Assembly: GCA_964551985.1 (NCBI GenBank)
Contig: CAZKFG010000020.1
Span: forward strand, 1 to 34,146
Direction of reading: 5' to 3'
Length of the DNA stretch: 34,146 nt
Source of the DNA: CAZKFG01 sp964551985
Lineage (GTDB): Bacteria; Bacillota; Negativicutes; Acidaminococcales; JAISLQ01
The position numbers and the translations under genes are program-made. Position 1 is the first letter of the stretch. Each line of letters begins with the position of its first letter. Below, piece after piece: positions 8,601 to 17,200 of the stretch. Below the pieces are notes generated by a model. It was not told the DNA's origin, did no database searches, and saw nothing but the letters and a program-made list of their open reading frames with translations.

Positions 8601-8647
8601 TAGATTGTATTACAAATAGTCAGGATACCGATTTGTAATACAATCTA
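8601..8647. repeat. Right copy of palindromic site (attR candidate)
   Basis: Here the inverted arms are longer: 17 bp perfect (8601-8617 with 8631-8647) around a 13-nt centre. The 39-bp core 8605-8643 matches the left copy at 1328-1366 at 32 of 39 positions, by my hand count. It lies just beyond the integrase terminator and before the chromosomal gene at 8714. Confidence 0.65.
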
Positions 8648-8713
8648 TGAATAGTCTCTTTTTAATATTATACTTACAGGAGAAACAAGTAGACTGAAAT
8701 AGGAAGGGTGTCA

Positions 8714-9172
8714 ATGACAATTTTAATAGATGCTGACGGTTGTCCCGTAGTTGATATAGTGGTTAGGCTTGCTATTGCAAATAATATTGACTGTATTATC
8801 ATATGCGATACCTCTCATGTTTTTGAAAAGCCGGGTGCAAAAACAATTACCGTTTCCAAAGGAAGCGACAGCGTTGACTTTACTTTAGTCAACATGGTGA
8901 AACATGACGATATTGTTATAACTCAAGATTATGGACTGGCTGCTATGTGCCTTGCTAAGAAAGCTGTTACAATCAATCAAAACGGCATGGTATACACCAA
9001 TAACAACATTGAAGGTCTGCTTAATGAGCGGTACACTTCAAAAAAAATCCGCATGTCTGGCGGGCGACTTAAAGGACCATCTAAACGGACGGCAGAGCAA
9101 GATGTCGCATTTGAAACAACACTACAAGGGATATTGATGTCCACGAATACAAAAAGACACTTGCAAGAGTAA
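8714..9172 (+). CDS. YaiI/YqxD family protein (UPF0178, DUF188)
   Basis: A 152-aa protein opening ILIDADGCPVVDIV and later VITQDYGLAAMCLAKKA, then MSGGRLKGPSKRT. These are the conserved blocks of the YaiI/YqxD family, whose fold resembles PIN/NYN-type nucleases. Aspartates D6 and D8 and the ITQDYG motif would form the acidic site. The biochemical role is not established. An in-frame GTG lies at 8708, but AGGAAGGG fits ATG 8714 better. It seems to be the first chromosomal gene right of element 1. Confidence 0.9.
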   Translation: MTILIDADGCPVVDIVVRLAIANNIDCIIICDTSHVFEKPGAKTITVSKGSDSVDFTLVNMVKHDDIVITQDYGLAAMCLAKKAVTINQNGMVYTNNNIEGLLNERYTSKKIRMSGGRLKGPSKRTAEQDVAFETTLQGILMSTNTKRHLQE

Positions 9173-9296
9173 AAAAATCATGCAAATCTATTAACTATGG
9201 TTGGAGGTGGCAGTGAACTAAGTTGCTTCAATAAAACACAATGTTTTTTGTAGCACGAAAGATAATTTTAAATTATAAAAGAAAATAAAAAACTGT

Positions 9297-9363
9297 GGAA
9301 CATTTGGAACAAGGGCATATTTTGCACATCAAAAAATGCTTTTGCACCCACAATTGCACCCAG
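9297..9363. repeat. Integrase arm-site-like direct repeats beside tRNA-Ser
   Basis: Two short direct repeat pairs: GGAACATTTGGAACAAG (9297-9313) and TTTTGCACCCACAATTGCACCC (9340-9361, pair TTGCACCC). Repeats of this look are typical between a tRNA 3' end and an integrase. The first closely resembles 25000-25023 beside tRNA-Leu. No integrase is left here, so this may be a scar of an earlier integration. Confidence 0.4.
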
Positions 9364-9370
9364 TACAAAA

Positions 9371-9401
9371 AAACAAGAGGTCTGGAAAAATCCAGACCTC
9401 T
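9371..9401 (-). terminator. Terminator of the tRNA-Ser unit
   Basis: A perfect 11-bp stem (9376-9386 with 9391-9401) and a 4-nt loop. Read on the minus strand it is followed by TG and a run of seven T, which fits leftward transcription from the tRNA genes. Confidence 0.85.
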
Positions 9402-9417
9402 AAATTTTGTAGTGTTT

Positions 9418-9508
9418 TGGCGGAGTGGGAGGGATTTGAACCCTCGCTAGAGTTACCCCTACTAACGGTTTAGCAAACCGTCCTCTTCAGCCACTTGAGT
9501 ACCACTCC
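9418..9508 (-). tRNA. tRNA-Ser (GCT)
   Basis: Acceptor GGAGTGG pairs with CCACTCC, followed by discriminator G and an encoded CCA. The anticodon loop TTGCTAA gives anticodon GCT for AGC/AGU. A long variable arm, as in type II serine tRNAs, and an intact GGTTCAAATC T-loop are present. It is transcribed with the next tRNA from the promoter at 9679-9707. Confidence 0.95.
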
Positions 9509-9576
9509 GTTTTTGCTTGCTTATCTATTATACATAATGGGGATTGTTTTTTCAATATTTTTTTGTAGTTTATTTT

Positions 9577-9666
<90 letters not shown>

Positions 9667-9678
9667 GCATACATTCCG

Positions 9679-9707
9679 ATTATAGCAAAGCTTTTCTTTG
9701 CTGTCAA
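9679..9707 (-). promoter_or_regulatory. Consensus sigma-70 promoter of the tRNA-Ser unit
   Basis: On the minus strand, TTGACA (9707-9702) and TATAAT (9684-9679) are separated by exactly 17 nt. The -10 box ends 12 nt before the tRNA 5' end. Both boxes are perfect, as expected for a stable-RNA promoter. Confidence 0.9.
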
Positions 9708-9709
9708 TG

Positions 9710-10329
9710 TTTTTCTGCTATAATACTTGCATTTTATAGTTTGTTATATTTTTATATACTTTTTACAGTTTTGATAATTTTGTTTCCAGTGATGATACCG
9801 AAAGCTAATGCTAGTCAATGTTTTAGGATATATACTGCTATGCTAGTTCAAGCCAAGGTGGTATGTAGTATAGGTATCTCATATTATATCTATTTATAAT
9901 ATTATCTAATTGGTAAAATAATAGAAAAACAAGGCTAATATAAAAAAATTGAAAAGTTTTCCTCCTTTTGATAATTTATCTCCTAACAAATACAAAAGCG
10001 CAGCTATAATAAAAATTAGTACTCTGAAAAAAATGTAAGTAAATAAATAACGTTTCCTTCAGATACGAAATTTTTTCATACAAATCTAAATGAAGTGTTA
10101 AGAAAAGCAATAAAAATTTTAGGTAAATGTTTTTTTCGAAACTTTATTTTCATTAATAACTATCTAGAAACCACTATGAAAAAATACAATTAAAAGCGCA
10201 TAGATATCTTTGAAACTATATTTGCTTTTTGTATGTGAGATAATAATAAAAATAAAGTGCAAAATATAGAAATACACATTCATTCCTTCTTTATTTGGCA
10301 TTGTTTTTGAATTTTGTGGTTATTTGCAT
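9710..10329. other. AT-rich intergenic region without a supported gene
   Basis: Very AT-rich. On the plus strand around 9739-9810 a hydrophobic stretch followed by MIPKANASQC looks like a signal peptide, but the frame has no start codon with a ribosome site and runs back through both tRNA genes. It may be a gene remnant. Confidence 0.4.
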
Positions 10330-10370
10330 AAAAAACTAGGATCTATGCATGAGATAGCCCCTAGTTTTTT
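10330..10370. terminator. Bidirectional terminator after fchA
   Basis: Stem AAAAAACTAGG (10330-10340) pairs with CCTAGTTTTTT (10360-10370); an inner TCTAT/ATAG pairing extends it. T-runs follow on both strands. It ends the minus-strand gene at 10414. Confidence 0.8.
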
Positions 10371-10413
10371 GGATTTTTTATTTACTTTTTAAATATTTTC
10401 GTTAATTTGTTAG

Positions 10414-11043
10414 CTATACATTAAATATATTTTCCGCTTGAGAGTGGATTGTTTTGTCTAGTTGGCGGCTATTGTGCAGGATTTGACGAATTTGTTTAAG
10501 ATGTTGTTCTTTCCATGTTAAGTCACTTATTGTGTTTATGTTTATTAACACGTTGTAATAGGCACTTTCTATTGCTGCAAGGGCTAATATACCTGATAGT
10601 ATAGCATCACTGGCTAGTAGTTGGTTGCCTATATTTAGCATTATTAAGGCATTTTGTTGGATTTTTTGAGCAAGTTTTGCTATTTGCATTGGCACTAGAG
10701 TTGCTTTTTTAGAGGATTTTTGGATTGTTTGGTTACGCAGTAATTGTTCTTCTCTTGTTTGCTTTGGTAGTTTATATGATTGCATTAATTCGTTAAATAC
10801 TTGTGCGTCAAGGTCGACAAGTGTTTGGAGTTTTTTTTGTAGAAATTGGATTTCTTTTAAGATTGTTTTGGTTTGTTCTTGGGCTTTTTCATAGCCTTTT
10901 TTGTCAATGGTAAAATTGCAGACCATAGAGGTTAGAGCGGCTGACAGAGCTCCTGTCAGTGCCGCAGCACTACCGCCGCCGGGCGATGGTTCACGGCTCG
11001 CTAAGAGATTTAAAAATTCTTTACATGTTTTTTGTATTAGCAT
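10414..11043 (-). CDS. fchA: Cyclodeaminase/methenyl-THF cyclohydrolase family protein
   Basis: A 209-aa protein of the FTCD C-terminal (cyclodeaminase) family, close to the usual 200-210 aa. REPSPGGGSAAALTGALSAA near residues 14-33 is the family's folate-binding signature, followed by long helices and, around residues 138-160, LASDAILSGILALAAIES. Members either deaminate formimino-THF or hydrolyse methenyl-THF to formyl-THF. With no formiminotransferase nearby, the FchA-type cyclohydrolase role is more likely, but the sequence does not separate the two. GTG at 11052 is an alternative start; ATG 11043 has AAAGG 8 nt upstream. Confidence 0.85.
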   Translation of the reverse strand: MLIQKTCKEFLNLLASREPSPGGGSAAALTGALSAALTSMVCNFTIDKKGYEKAQEQTKTILKEIQFLQKKLQTLVDLDAQVFNELMQSYKLPKQTREEQLLRNQTIQKSSKKATLVPMQIAKLAQKIQQNALIMLNIGNQLLASDAILSGILALAAIESAYYNVLININTISDLTWKEQHLKQIRQILHNSRQLDKTIHSQAENIFNV

Positions 11044-11138
11044 TTTTTTCACCTTTTCTTAAAATTTTTCTTTATATTTTTATTTAATGGGTTATAATAT
11101 ATATAGATTTATAATTTTATTATTTTAGAGGTATCATA

Positions 11139-11444
11139 ATGAAGAAAAAACTATTTTTATGCATTGTTTTTTTGCTTATCGTGAAGGTTGTACACGCTTC
11201 ATTTGTTAGTTTTTTTGCGCCAAGTGTTGTTGTAGATAGATCTTTTTTAATGCAAAATAAAAACTTTCCTAATGAAAATTATAAGCCGTATCCAGGGCAG
11301 AGTATTAAAAAAGCAAGATTGCCTTATGATGTGGAGAGCGAAATTTATATGAACTCTGTTGGCAATGATTTTAAAAAGAGCATTCTTCAATATGATAATG
11401 CCGCTCGTGACTTTGATGCTTTGACAACTTTTAATATGTGGTGA
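11139..11444 (+). CDS. Small secreted orphan protein
   Basis: A 101-aa protein with a clear signal peptide: MKKK, a hydrophobic core (LFLCIVFLLIVKVV), then HAS as likely cleavage site. The mature part is about 80 polar residues (PYPGQSIKKARLPYDVES) that I do not recognise. AGAGG precedes the ATG, and a TATAAT box lies at about 11093. It stands alone between the minus-strand fchA and sdaAA genes. Confidence 0.7.
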   Translation: MKKKLFLCIVFLLIVKVVHASFVSFFAPSVVVDRSFLMQNKNFPNENYKPYPGQSIKKARLPYDVESEIYMNSVGNDFKKSILQYDNAARDFDALTTFNMW

Positions 11445-11473
11445 TGTTATCCTGCTCAGTTTATGGGCAGGAT

Positions 11474-12358
11474 TTATTGTTTTTCTAGGTATGTTTTCGC
11501 CCAAGCTAAAGCTGTCGGGGTTGTTGCTAAACCGCCGAGCGATGATTCTTTTAAGGCACAAGGAATGCTATTTCCAACCAGTTTCATAGCATCAAATACC
11601 TCGTCGGCAGGAATAAAACTTTTAACATTGCATATTGCCATTTGCGCCGCAGTAAGAGCGTTGGCGGCAGCACCGGCATTTCTTTTTATACAGGGTACTT
11701 CGACTAATCCTGCAACAGGATCGCAAACAAGTCCAAGCATGTTTTTTAAAGCTATGGCACTGGCGTGTCCGACTTGTTCAGGTGTTCCACCTGCTAAATC
11801 TACAGCAGCGCCCGCTGCCATTGCAGCTGCACTGCCACATTCTGCCTGACAACCACCCATGGCCCCGGATATTGATGCTCTAGAAGCGATTACCATGCCT
11901 ATTAGCCCAGCGCTCACAAGTGCACGTGCAAGATCTCTTTCTGTTAAGTTTAGATGTTTTTCTAAAGCGAAAAAAACACCTGGAATTACACCGCTTGCTC
12001 CGGCTGTAGGGGCAGCAACAATTTTACTCATAGAAGCGTTAGCTTCACCTGTGGCAATAGATATTTGTATGGCATCTAGTAGTACCTGACCTGTTAAATC
12101 TTTAAAGATTACTTTTTTTCTGGCTAGAGCTATTTTTTTACTGTCGCCGCCAGTTAGACCACTGCGGCTTTTTTGACATTTTAATCCTGTTTGCACTGCT
12201 TGCCTCATTGTAATTATGCATTTTAGCATTTGTTCCATTAGTTCTTGTTCGCTAATTTCTAATTCTTGACTTTGAGTTTTTAGTGCATATTCAGAAAATG
12301 TTTGCTTGTTTTTTTGTGCTTTTTGGATTATGTCGTTTAAAGATAATAATTTGTTCAT
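11474..12358 (-). CDS. sdaAA: L-serine dehydratase, alpha subunit
   Basis: A 294-aa iron-sulfur L-serine ammonia-lyase alpha subunit, which converts L-serine to pyruvate and ammonia. The SxxGLTGG segment lies near 66-71. The oxygen-sensitive [4Fe-4S] cluster is bound by cysteines in GGCQAECG (C170, C174), GLVCDPVAG (C212) and VEVPC (C223), numbered from the ATG. GAGG lies 5 nt before ATG 12358; a GTG two codons upstream is less likely. It follows sdaAB by 7 nt, so both subunits come from one transcript. Confidence 0.95.
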   Translation of the reverse strand: MNKLLSLNDIIQKAQKNKQTFSEYALKTQSQELEISEQELMEQMLKCIITMRQAVQTGLKCQKSRSGLTGGDSKKIALARKKVIFKDLTGQVLLDAIQISIATGEANASMSKIVAAPTAGASGVIPGVFFALEKHLNLTERDLARALVSAGLIGMVIASRASISGAMGGCQAECGSAAAMAAGAAVDLAGGTPEQVGHASAIALKNMLGLVCDPVAGLVEVPCIKRNAGAAANALTAAQMAICNVKSFIPADEVFDAMKLVGNSIPCALKESSLGGLATTPTALAWAKTYLEKQ

Positions 12359-12365
12359 ATGCACC

Positions 12366-13031
12366 TCAGGAGATTTTATTTATTATTCTTGCAGATTTTA
12401 TATTTGGTTGCGAATTTATTATAGGAACTATTTTTTGTTCTAACTCTTGATCTGTTTGTATTATCATAACAGCGGTACCACCTTTTTGATGTCGAAATAC
12501 CTGCATGTTGGCAATGTTGATGTTAAGTGATGATAAGATGTTTGTAACATTTGCTATAATACCTTGTTTATCGCTGTGTAATGTTACAAGTGCCGATAGT
12601 TCGCCATTTATATCTACTTGAAAATCATTTATATTATTTATTAGGACTCTACCGCCACCTAGTGATGCGCCTCCTACCTTACAGGTTTGACCATCTAGTG
12701 CTTGCAGGTTAAATATGGCGGTGTTTGGATGGATAAATTCATCTGTTGGTTTGCAATCAAAAGAGTAATTTAAACCTGCTTTATTTGCTATATCAAAGGC
12801 ACTAGGTATTCGCTCGTCATCAGGCAAATAGCCTAACAAACCTGCAATTAATGCAAGGTCTGTACCGTGACCTTTATATGTTTGTGCAAATGAGCCATAT
12901 AGGTCAATATTAGCTGTTGTTGGTTGTTGACCTAAAATTTTTCTGGCTAGTAGTCCTAAGCGTACAGCACCAGCAGTGTGTGAGCTTGATGGTCCTATCA
13001 TTATTGGTCCGATTATATCTAGTAAGTTCAT
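12366..13031 (-). CDS. sdaAB: L-serine dehydratase, beta subunit
   Basis: A 221-aa beta subunit. IGPSSSHTAGAVRLG (about residues 10-24) is the family signature, followed by GHGTDLALIAGLLG. An ACT domain covers about residues 148-215 (VTLHSDKQGIIANVTNIL), which in this enzyme class senses amino acids. I start it at ATG 13031, where GGAGAG lies 7 nt upstream; the longer frame to 13067 begins inside the terminator of the preceding gene. Confidence 0.95.
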   Translation of the reverse strand: MNLLDIIGPIMIGPSSSHTAGAVRLGLLARKILGQQPTTANIDLYGSFAQTYKGHGTDLALIAGLLGYLPDDERIPSAFDIANKAGLNYSFDCKPTDEFIHPNTAIFNLQALDGQTCKVGGASLGGGRVLINNINDFQVDINGELSALVTLHSDKQGIIANVTNILSSLNINIANMQVFRHQKGGTAVMIIQTDQELEQKIVPIINSQPNIKSARIINKIS

Positions 13032-13050
13032 AGTTTTGCTCTCCATTTTA

Positions 13051-13078
13051 TAAAAATTAACCTCCATGCAAGGAGGTT
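13051..13078 (-). terminator. Terminator between the 104-aa gene and sdaAB
   Basis: On the minus strand, AACCTCC (13078-13072) pairs with GGAGGTT (13065-13059), followed by AATTTTTA. The stem starts within the stop codon of the upstream gene, so sdaAB probably has its own promoter or relies on read-through. Confidence 0.7.
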
Positions 13079-13391
13079 AGTTTTCTTCTTTTTTATTTAT
13101 CCATTTAATTATATTGTCTGTTCCTTTATCGAATGCTTTGTATATTTCGCTCCATAGTGATGTTTTCTCTTCTGTCAACTGTTCACCTTGCTGTTCGACG
13201 TTAAAGTGTCTTTGATTTTTTTGTTGAATTTTTTGATACGTTGTTGTAACGTATTTATCTGTATCAATTTTAAGCCCTGTAGCAAAAGGAGCTACATAAA
13301 ATGTGGACAACACAAAAATAAGTGTTGCGAGCACTAGTCCTATATACCAGTATATAATGTTTTCAAATAAAAAGATTGTTTTACGTATCAT
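13077..13391 (-). CDS. Small single-span membrane protein
   Basis: A 104-aa protein with one strong transmembrane segment (residues 14-34, YWYIGLVLATLIFVLSTFYVA) and a charged, soluble tail of about 65 residues. I do not recognise the family. AAAGGAG lies 7 nt before ATG. It sits between yigZ and sdaAB on the same strand but is closed by its own terminator. Confidence 0.7.
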   Translation of the reverse strand: MIRKTIFLFENIIYWYIGLVLATLIFVLSTFYVAPFATGLKIDTDKYVTTTYQKIQQKNQRHFNVEQQGEQLTEEKTSLWSEIYKAFDKGTDNIIKWINKKEEN

Positions 13392-13419
13392 GACATGGCT
13401 CCTTTTTATAGGGTTTTAT

Positions 13420-14049
13420 TTATATTGGCACTTCAATATAGTGCTTTTTTGTGATTTTAAGGCTAATTTTTGTATTAAAAATACTATTGAGAAATGTTTG
13501 CACTTCATCTAGTTGATCATTTTTTACTCTTATATTAATTATAACATTATTTGTATAGTCTATTTCAAGTATTTTAAATAATTTTGTTTCATATAAAAAA
13601 TTTAATGCTTTGCCAACACTTTGGTTATCTTCTTGAAAACTAACATCATAAAAAAGTTGTTTTTGTGCAACCCCACAAAGCTCTATCGCTTCGCTGACAC
13701 TTTTGCCATAGGCTCTAATCAACCCACCACTACCTAGCTTTATCCCGCCAAAATAACGTGTCACTATAGCTAGAGTATTGTGCAGACTGCGTTTTCTTAA
13801 TACTTCTAGTATAGGTTGACCAGCTGTTCCTGAAGGTTCTCCGTCATCACTTGATTTTTGGAGTTGTTTATTTTCACCAATTATATATGCGATGCAGTTG
13901 TGTGAGGCATCATAATATTGTTTTTTAAAAAGGGTAATTGTTGCTACTGCTTCTTGTTCTGTACTAACTTTTTGTAAATTGCAAATAAATCTTGATTTTT
14001 CAATTGTTATCTCATGTTGAAAATTTTTTTGTATCGTAAATAATTCCAC
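13420..14049 (-). CDS. yigZ: YigZ/IMPACT family protein
   Basis: A 209-aa UPF0029 protein. EKSRFI opens the IMPACT domain, followed by HNCIAYIIG, the signature SSDDGEPSGTAGQPIL and VTRYFGGIKLGSGGLIRAYG. A ferredoxin-like C-terminal domain (DUF1949) covers about residues 140-205. The family is linked to translation or stress control, without a fixed bacterial reaction. I start it at GTG 14049, with GAGG 9 nt upstream; a TTG at 14091 would add 14 residues and is poorly supported. Confidence 0.9.
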   Translation of the reverse strand: MELFTIQKNFQHEITIEKSRFICNLQKVSTEQEAVATITLFKKQYYDASHNCIAYIIGENKQLQKSSDDGEPSGTAGQPILEVLRKRSLHNTLAIVTRYFGGIKLGSGGLIRAYGKSVSEAIELCGVAQKQLFYDVSFQEDNQSVGKALNFLYETKLFKILEIDYTNNVIINIRVKNDQLDEVQTFLNSIFNTKISLKITKKHYIEVPI

Positions 14050-14179
14050 AAGTTGTATCCTCGAGTTTGTTTTAATTTGTTTATTCGCCAAAAAAACTTT
14101 TTTTCCTTGTTATTTATAGTATTAAATTAAATTTAAAGTATACAATGTTTACATCTCTTTAAAGTATTTTGTATTCAAC

Positions 14180-14208
14180 TTGTAAATACTGTGTTCATAG
14201 TGTATATT
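14180..14208 (+). promoter_or_regulatory. Probable promoter of the rnf operon
   Basis: TTGTAA (14180-14185) and TATATT (14203-14208) with a 17-nt spacer, about 65 nt before rnfC. This is the best box pair in the 220-nt divergent gap between yigZ and rnfC. Confidence 0.5.
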
Positions 14209-14272
14209 ATTCTATAAATATCCAATTTTTAATTGGTATTTTTTATTATTTTAAATTTTTAAGAGGTGTAAG

Positions 14273-15631
14273 GTGAATTACTCAAAGTTTGTTTTCAAAG
14301 GTGGCTGTCATGTTACAGGTAATAAAAACCCCGTTTGTCAAGAGCCTTTTTTAATTGCTGATGCACCAGCTAAGGTACATATTTGCACAGCCCAACATGT
14401 AGGTGCACCTGCAAATATTCTTGTGGCTCGTGGCGATTATGTAAAAATGGGTCAGCTTATTTGTAAGGCAAATGGTTTTGTAAGTGCCAATATTCATAGC
14501 AGTGTTAGTGGTACTGTCATAGGTATAGAAAAAAGTTTTTTGCCGGATGGTCGGATGGCAGAGTACGTAGTAATTGAAAATGATGGACTTGATACTTTGG
14601 CGGATTGTATTGATGTCAAAAACAAATTTGATGATAGCATTTCCGGTAGTGAGATAATTGAGAAAATTAAAGATAGTGGTATCGTAGGACTAGGCGGTGC
14701 AGGATTTCCTACTCATATTAAATATTTGCCTAATCCCGATAATAATTTGCCGCAGTGCATTATTTTAAACGGTATTGAATGCGAGCCTTATATTAGCGAT
14801 GACCATAGAATGATGCTTGATTATGCCGATAAAACTATAAATGGTCTAAGATATTTAATGCGGGCTGCTTGTTGTCAAAAGGGCTATATTGCAGTTGAAG
14901 ACAATAAACAAGACGCATATGAATTGCTTTGTGAAAAAACGAGAGAATATCCTGAAATAGAGATTGTGCTTTGCAAGGAAAAATATCCTCAAGGCTCTGA
15001 AAAACAGCTTGTGTATAGTGTTACAGGTAAGACTGTTGCACCAGGAGCTTTGCCAATAAGTGTTGGGGTGATTGTTAATAATGTTGGTACAGCAGTGGCT
15101 GTTGCTAATTGCGTCGAGAACAATATGCCACTTTTTGAACGTATGGTTACTGTAAATGGTAGTGGGATTAAAAAGCCTGGTAATTATATTGTAAGGATAG
15201 GCACTCCTTATAGCTCACTTGTTGATAGTATTGGTGGTCTTGCAGATGATGTTGTGAAAATTATCAATGGCGGTCCGATGATGGGTTTTGCAGTTCCTAA
15301 CTTGGATTTTTTTACTGTCAAAAATACTACTGCGCTTTTGTTTTTAACTAAAAAAGATTTGCCAGACTATCTAGAAGAGAGACAATGTGTGCGTTGTTCA
15401 AGGTGCTTGGATGCTTGTCCAATGCTACTAGAGCCGACAAAGCTTGTTTTTGCAGTTAAAAGAAAAAATATTGAAACGTTAAAAGACTATGATTTACAAA
15501 GCTGTTTAGAATGTGGTTCTTGTGCTTATGCTTGTCCAGCGAGAATTCCGCTTGTGCAGTATTTAAGGCTTGGCAAGCAGTATTTGGTGACAGATGGTTT
15601 GGGTGCTAAAAATAACGATTTAATGCAATAA
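14273..15631 (+). CDS. rnfC: Ion-translocating electron transport complex subunit RnfC
   Basis: A 452-aa peripheral subunit that receives or delivers electrons at NADH. GLGGAGFPTHIK (about residues 140-151) lies in the NADH/FMN-binding domain, and NGIECEPYISDDHR follows. Two [4Fe-4S] motifs lie near the end: CVRCSRCLDACP (about 371-382) and CLECGSCAYACP (about 411-422). It starts with GTG; AGAGG lies 6 nt before. It opens the gene order rnfC-D-G-E-A-B found in clostridia and Negativicutes. Confidence 0.95.
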   Translation: MNYSKFVFKGGCHVTGNKNPVCQEPFLIADAPAKVHICTAQHVGAPANILVARGDYVKMGQLICKANGFVSANIHSSVSGTVIGIEKSFLPDGRMAEYVVIENDGLDTLADCIDVKNKFDDSISGSEIIEKIKDSGIVGLGGAGFPTHIKYLPNPDNNLPQCIILNGIECEPYISDDHRMMLDYADKTINGLRYLMRAACCQKGYIAVEDNKQDAYELLCEKTREYPEIEIVLCKEKYPQGSEKQLVYSVTGKTVAPGALPISVGVIVNNVGTAVAVANCVENNMPLFERMVTVNGSGIKKPGNYIVRIGTPYSSLVDSIGGLADDVVKIINGGPMMGFAVPNLDFFTVKNTTALLFLTKKDLPDYLEERQCVRCSRCLDACPMLLEPTKLVFAVKRKNIETLKDYDLQSCLECGSCAYACPARIPLVQYLRLGKQYLVTDGLGAKNNDLMQ

Positions 15632-15646
15632 ATGAGGGGTTAAGAT

Positions 15647-16633
15647 ATGCAAAAACAAGGTTTTATAGTTAGTAGTTCGCCGCATGTTCATAGTGGCTAT
15701 ACAATTTCTGCGGCGATGCGTGATGTTATTTTGGCACTATTGCCTGCAGTAGCTGCATCGTTATACTTTTTTGGACATTTGGCGCTTATGGTTATAGCCG
15801 TTTGTATTTTGTCAGCAGTATTTTTTGAATATATTTGTCAAAGACTTATGAATAAACAAATCACGATAACAGATGGTAGTGCTGCTTTGACAGGACTACT
15901 TTTGGCGATGTGTCTGCCACCGAGTCTGCCTTTATGGATGGCGGCTGTTGGATCTTTTTTGGCTATTGTTTTGGGTAAGCAGGTATTTGGCGGTTTAGGT
16001 TGCAATATTTTTAATCCAGCTCATATTGGTCGGGCAATACTTTTGGCGTCGTTTCCAGCTCAAATGACCACTTGGATTGAGCCAAAAACTTTAGATGCAA
16101 TGACAAGCCCGACACCGCTTGCGCAACTAAAGATTTTGCCTTATTGGGTAGAGCCGCAAAATATAATGATACATGAGAGCTTGCCTAGTTTGTATGATTT
16201 ATTTATTGGTAATGTTTCAGGCTCTATTGGCGAGACAAGTGCTTTGGCACTTTTTATTGGAGGTATTTACCTTATCTGGCGTGGGCACATTGATTGGAGA
16301 ATTCCGGTAATTTATATTTTAAGTGTTTTTGTGCTCATGTTTTTGTATGCAACAATAAAAGGCTATGCTGGTTTAGATTATGCCTTTTATCAAATTTTGG
16401 CTGGTGGTTTGATTATTGGTGCTTTTTTTATGGCGACAGATTGGGTTACAGGTCCTTTGAGTAAAAATGGTAAAATAATTTTTGCGCTAGGACTTGGCTT
16501 TTTAACTTGTTTAATTAGACTAAAAAGCAGTTATGCTGAAGGTGTATGTTATTCTATTTTGCTTATGAATATGCTAGTGCCTTTTATTGACAAATATAGC
16601 AGATGCTTATCTTTTGGGAGGGCTAAAAAATGA
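15647..16633 (+). CDS. rnfD: Rnf complex membrane subunit RnfD
   Basis: A 328-aa polytopic membrane protein with the family block FNPAHIGRAILLASFP. The flavinylation motif lies at TSPTPLAQ (about residues 158-165), where ApbE would attach FMN to the threonine. DWVTGPLSKNGK is the conserved late block. It forms the ion-translocating membrane core with RnfG, E and A. The stop overlaps rnfG by 4 nt (ATGA). Confidence 0.95.
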   Translation: MQKQGFIVSSSPHVHSGYTISAAMRDVILALLPAVAASLYFFGHLALMVIAVCILSAVFFEYICQRLMNKQITITDGSAALTGLLLAMCLPPSLPLWMAAVGSFLAIVLGKQVFGGLGCNIFNPAHIGRAILLASFPAQMTTWIEPKTLDAMTSPTPLAQLKILPYWVEPQNIMIHESLPSLYDLFIGNVSGSIGETSALALFIGGIYLIWRGHIDWRIPVIYILSVFVLMFLYATIKGYAGLDYAFYQILAGGLIIGAFFMATDWVTGPLSKNGKIIFALGLGFLTCLIRLKSSYAEGVCYSILLMNMLVPFIDKYSRCLSFGRAKK

Positions 16634-17190
16634 ACAGTATTGTGAAACTATCTGCATTTTTGTTTATAGTCGCGGCTATTTGCGCAAGTTTAGTCTCTGG
16701 CGTTTATGATATGACATTACCTGTTATCAATGCAATGCAGGTTAAATCCTTACAAGAGAGTTATGCAGATGTTTTTCCTGATTTTGATGTAATCAAAAAA
16801 TCTGATAGAGAATCTGATTATAAAGATGTTATAGCTATTAATATTGCCCAAAAGGATAATAAACCTGTTGGAGTTATTTATAGTGTAACAAGTAAAGGTT
16901 ATGCAGGAGCTATTGAGCTTTTAGTTGGCTTTGATTTAAAAAGTAAAAAGATAACAGGAATTAAGATTTTAAAGCAAAATGAAACACCTGGTCTTGGCTC
17001 AAATTGCACTAAACTAGCCTTTACTAAACAGTTTATAGGAAAACCTACTACAGATGATTTAATGGTTATCAAAAAAGGCGAAGCGACAGATAATCAAATT
17101 CATTGTATTACAGCTTCAACAATAACTTCTCGTGCGGTTGTAGATGCGGTAAACGTTGCTAGAGAAGATTTTGCGGAAAATTATAAGTGA
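16630..17190 (+). CDS. rnfG: Rnf complex FMN-binding subunit RnfG
   Basis: A 186-aa protein with an N-terminal membrane anchor and an extracytoplasmic FMN-binding domain. KQNETPGLGSNC is the family block, and ITASTITSRAVVDAV carries the S-T-x-T site for phosphoester-linked FMN. Start and stop are tightly coupled to the neighbouring genes. Confidence 0.93.
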   Translation: MNSIVKLSAFLFIVAAICASLVSGVYDMTLPVINAMQVKSLQESYADVFPDFDVIKKSDRESDYKDVIAINIAQKDNKPVGVIYSVTSKGYAGAIELLVGFDLKSKKITGIKILKQNETPGLGSNCTKLAFTKQFIGKPTTDDLMVIKKGEATDNQIHCITASTITSRAVVDAVNVAREDFAENYK

Positions 17191-17200
17191 GGATTTATTT

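Larger units (their letters stand above)
1328..8643 (+). mobile_element. Integrative mobilizable element 1
   Basis: A 7.3-kb unit bounded by two copies of a 39-bp palindromic site. Inside, all on the plus strand, are a 734-aa unknown protein, a D5-type helicase, an RHH protein, a HUH relaxase, a small orphan, an excisionase and an intact tyrosine integrase at the right end. A relaxase with no type IV secretion genes suggests mobilization by a helper. The boundaries are inferred from the paired sites. The element could start slightly elsewhere. Confidence 0.65.

Noticed and set aside
8931..9137. Plus-strand 68-codon frame
   Set aside because: It is an out-of-frame shadow inside the YaiI-family gene, without a ribosome site.
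11463..11849. Plus-strand open frame, alanine-rich
   Set aside because: It is antisense to sdaAA, and its composition mirrors the alanine- and glycine-rich serine dehydratase.
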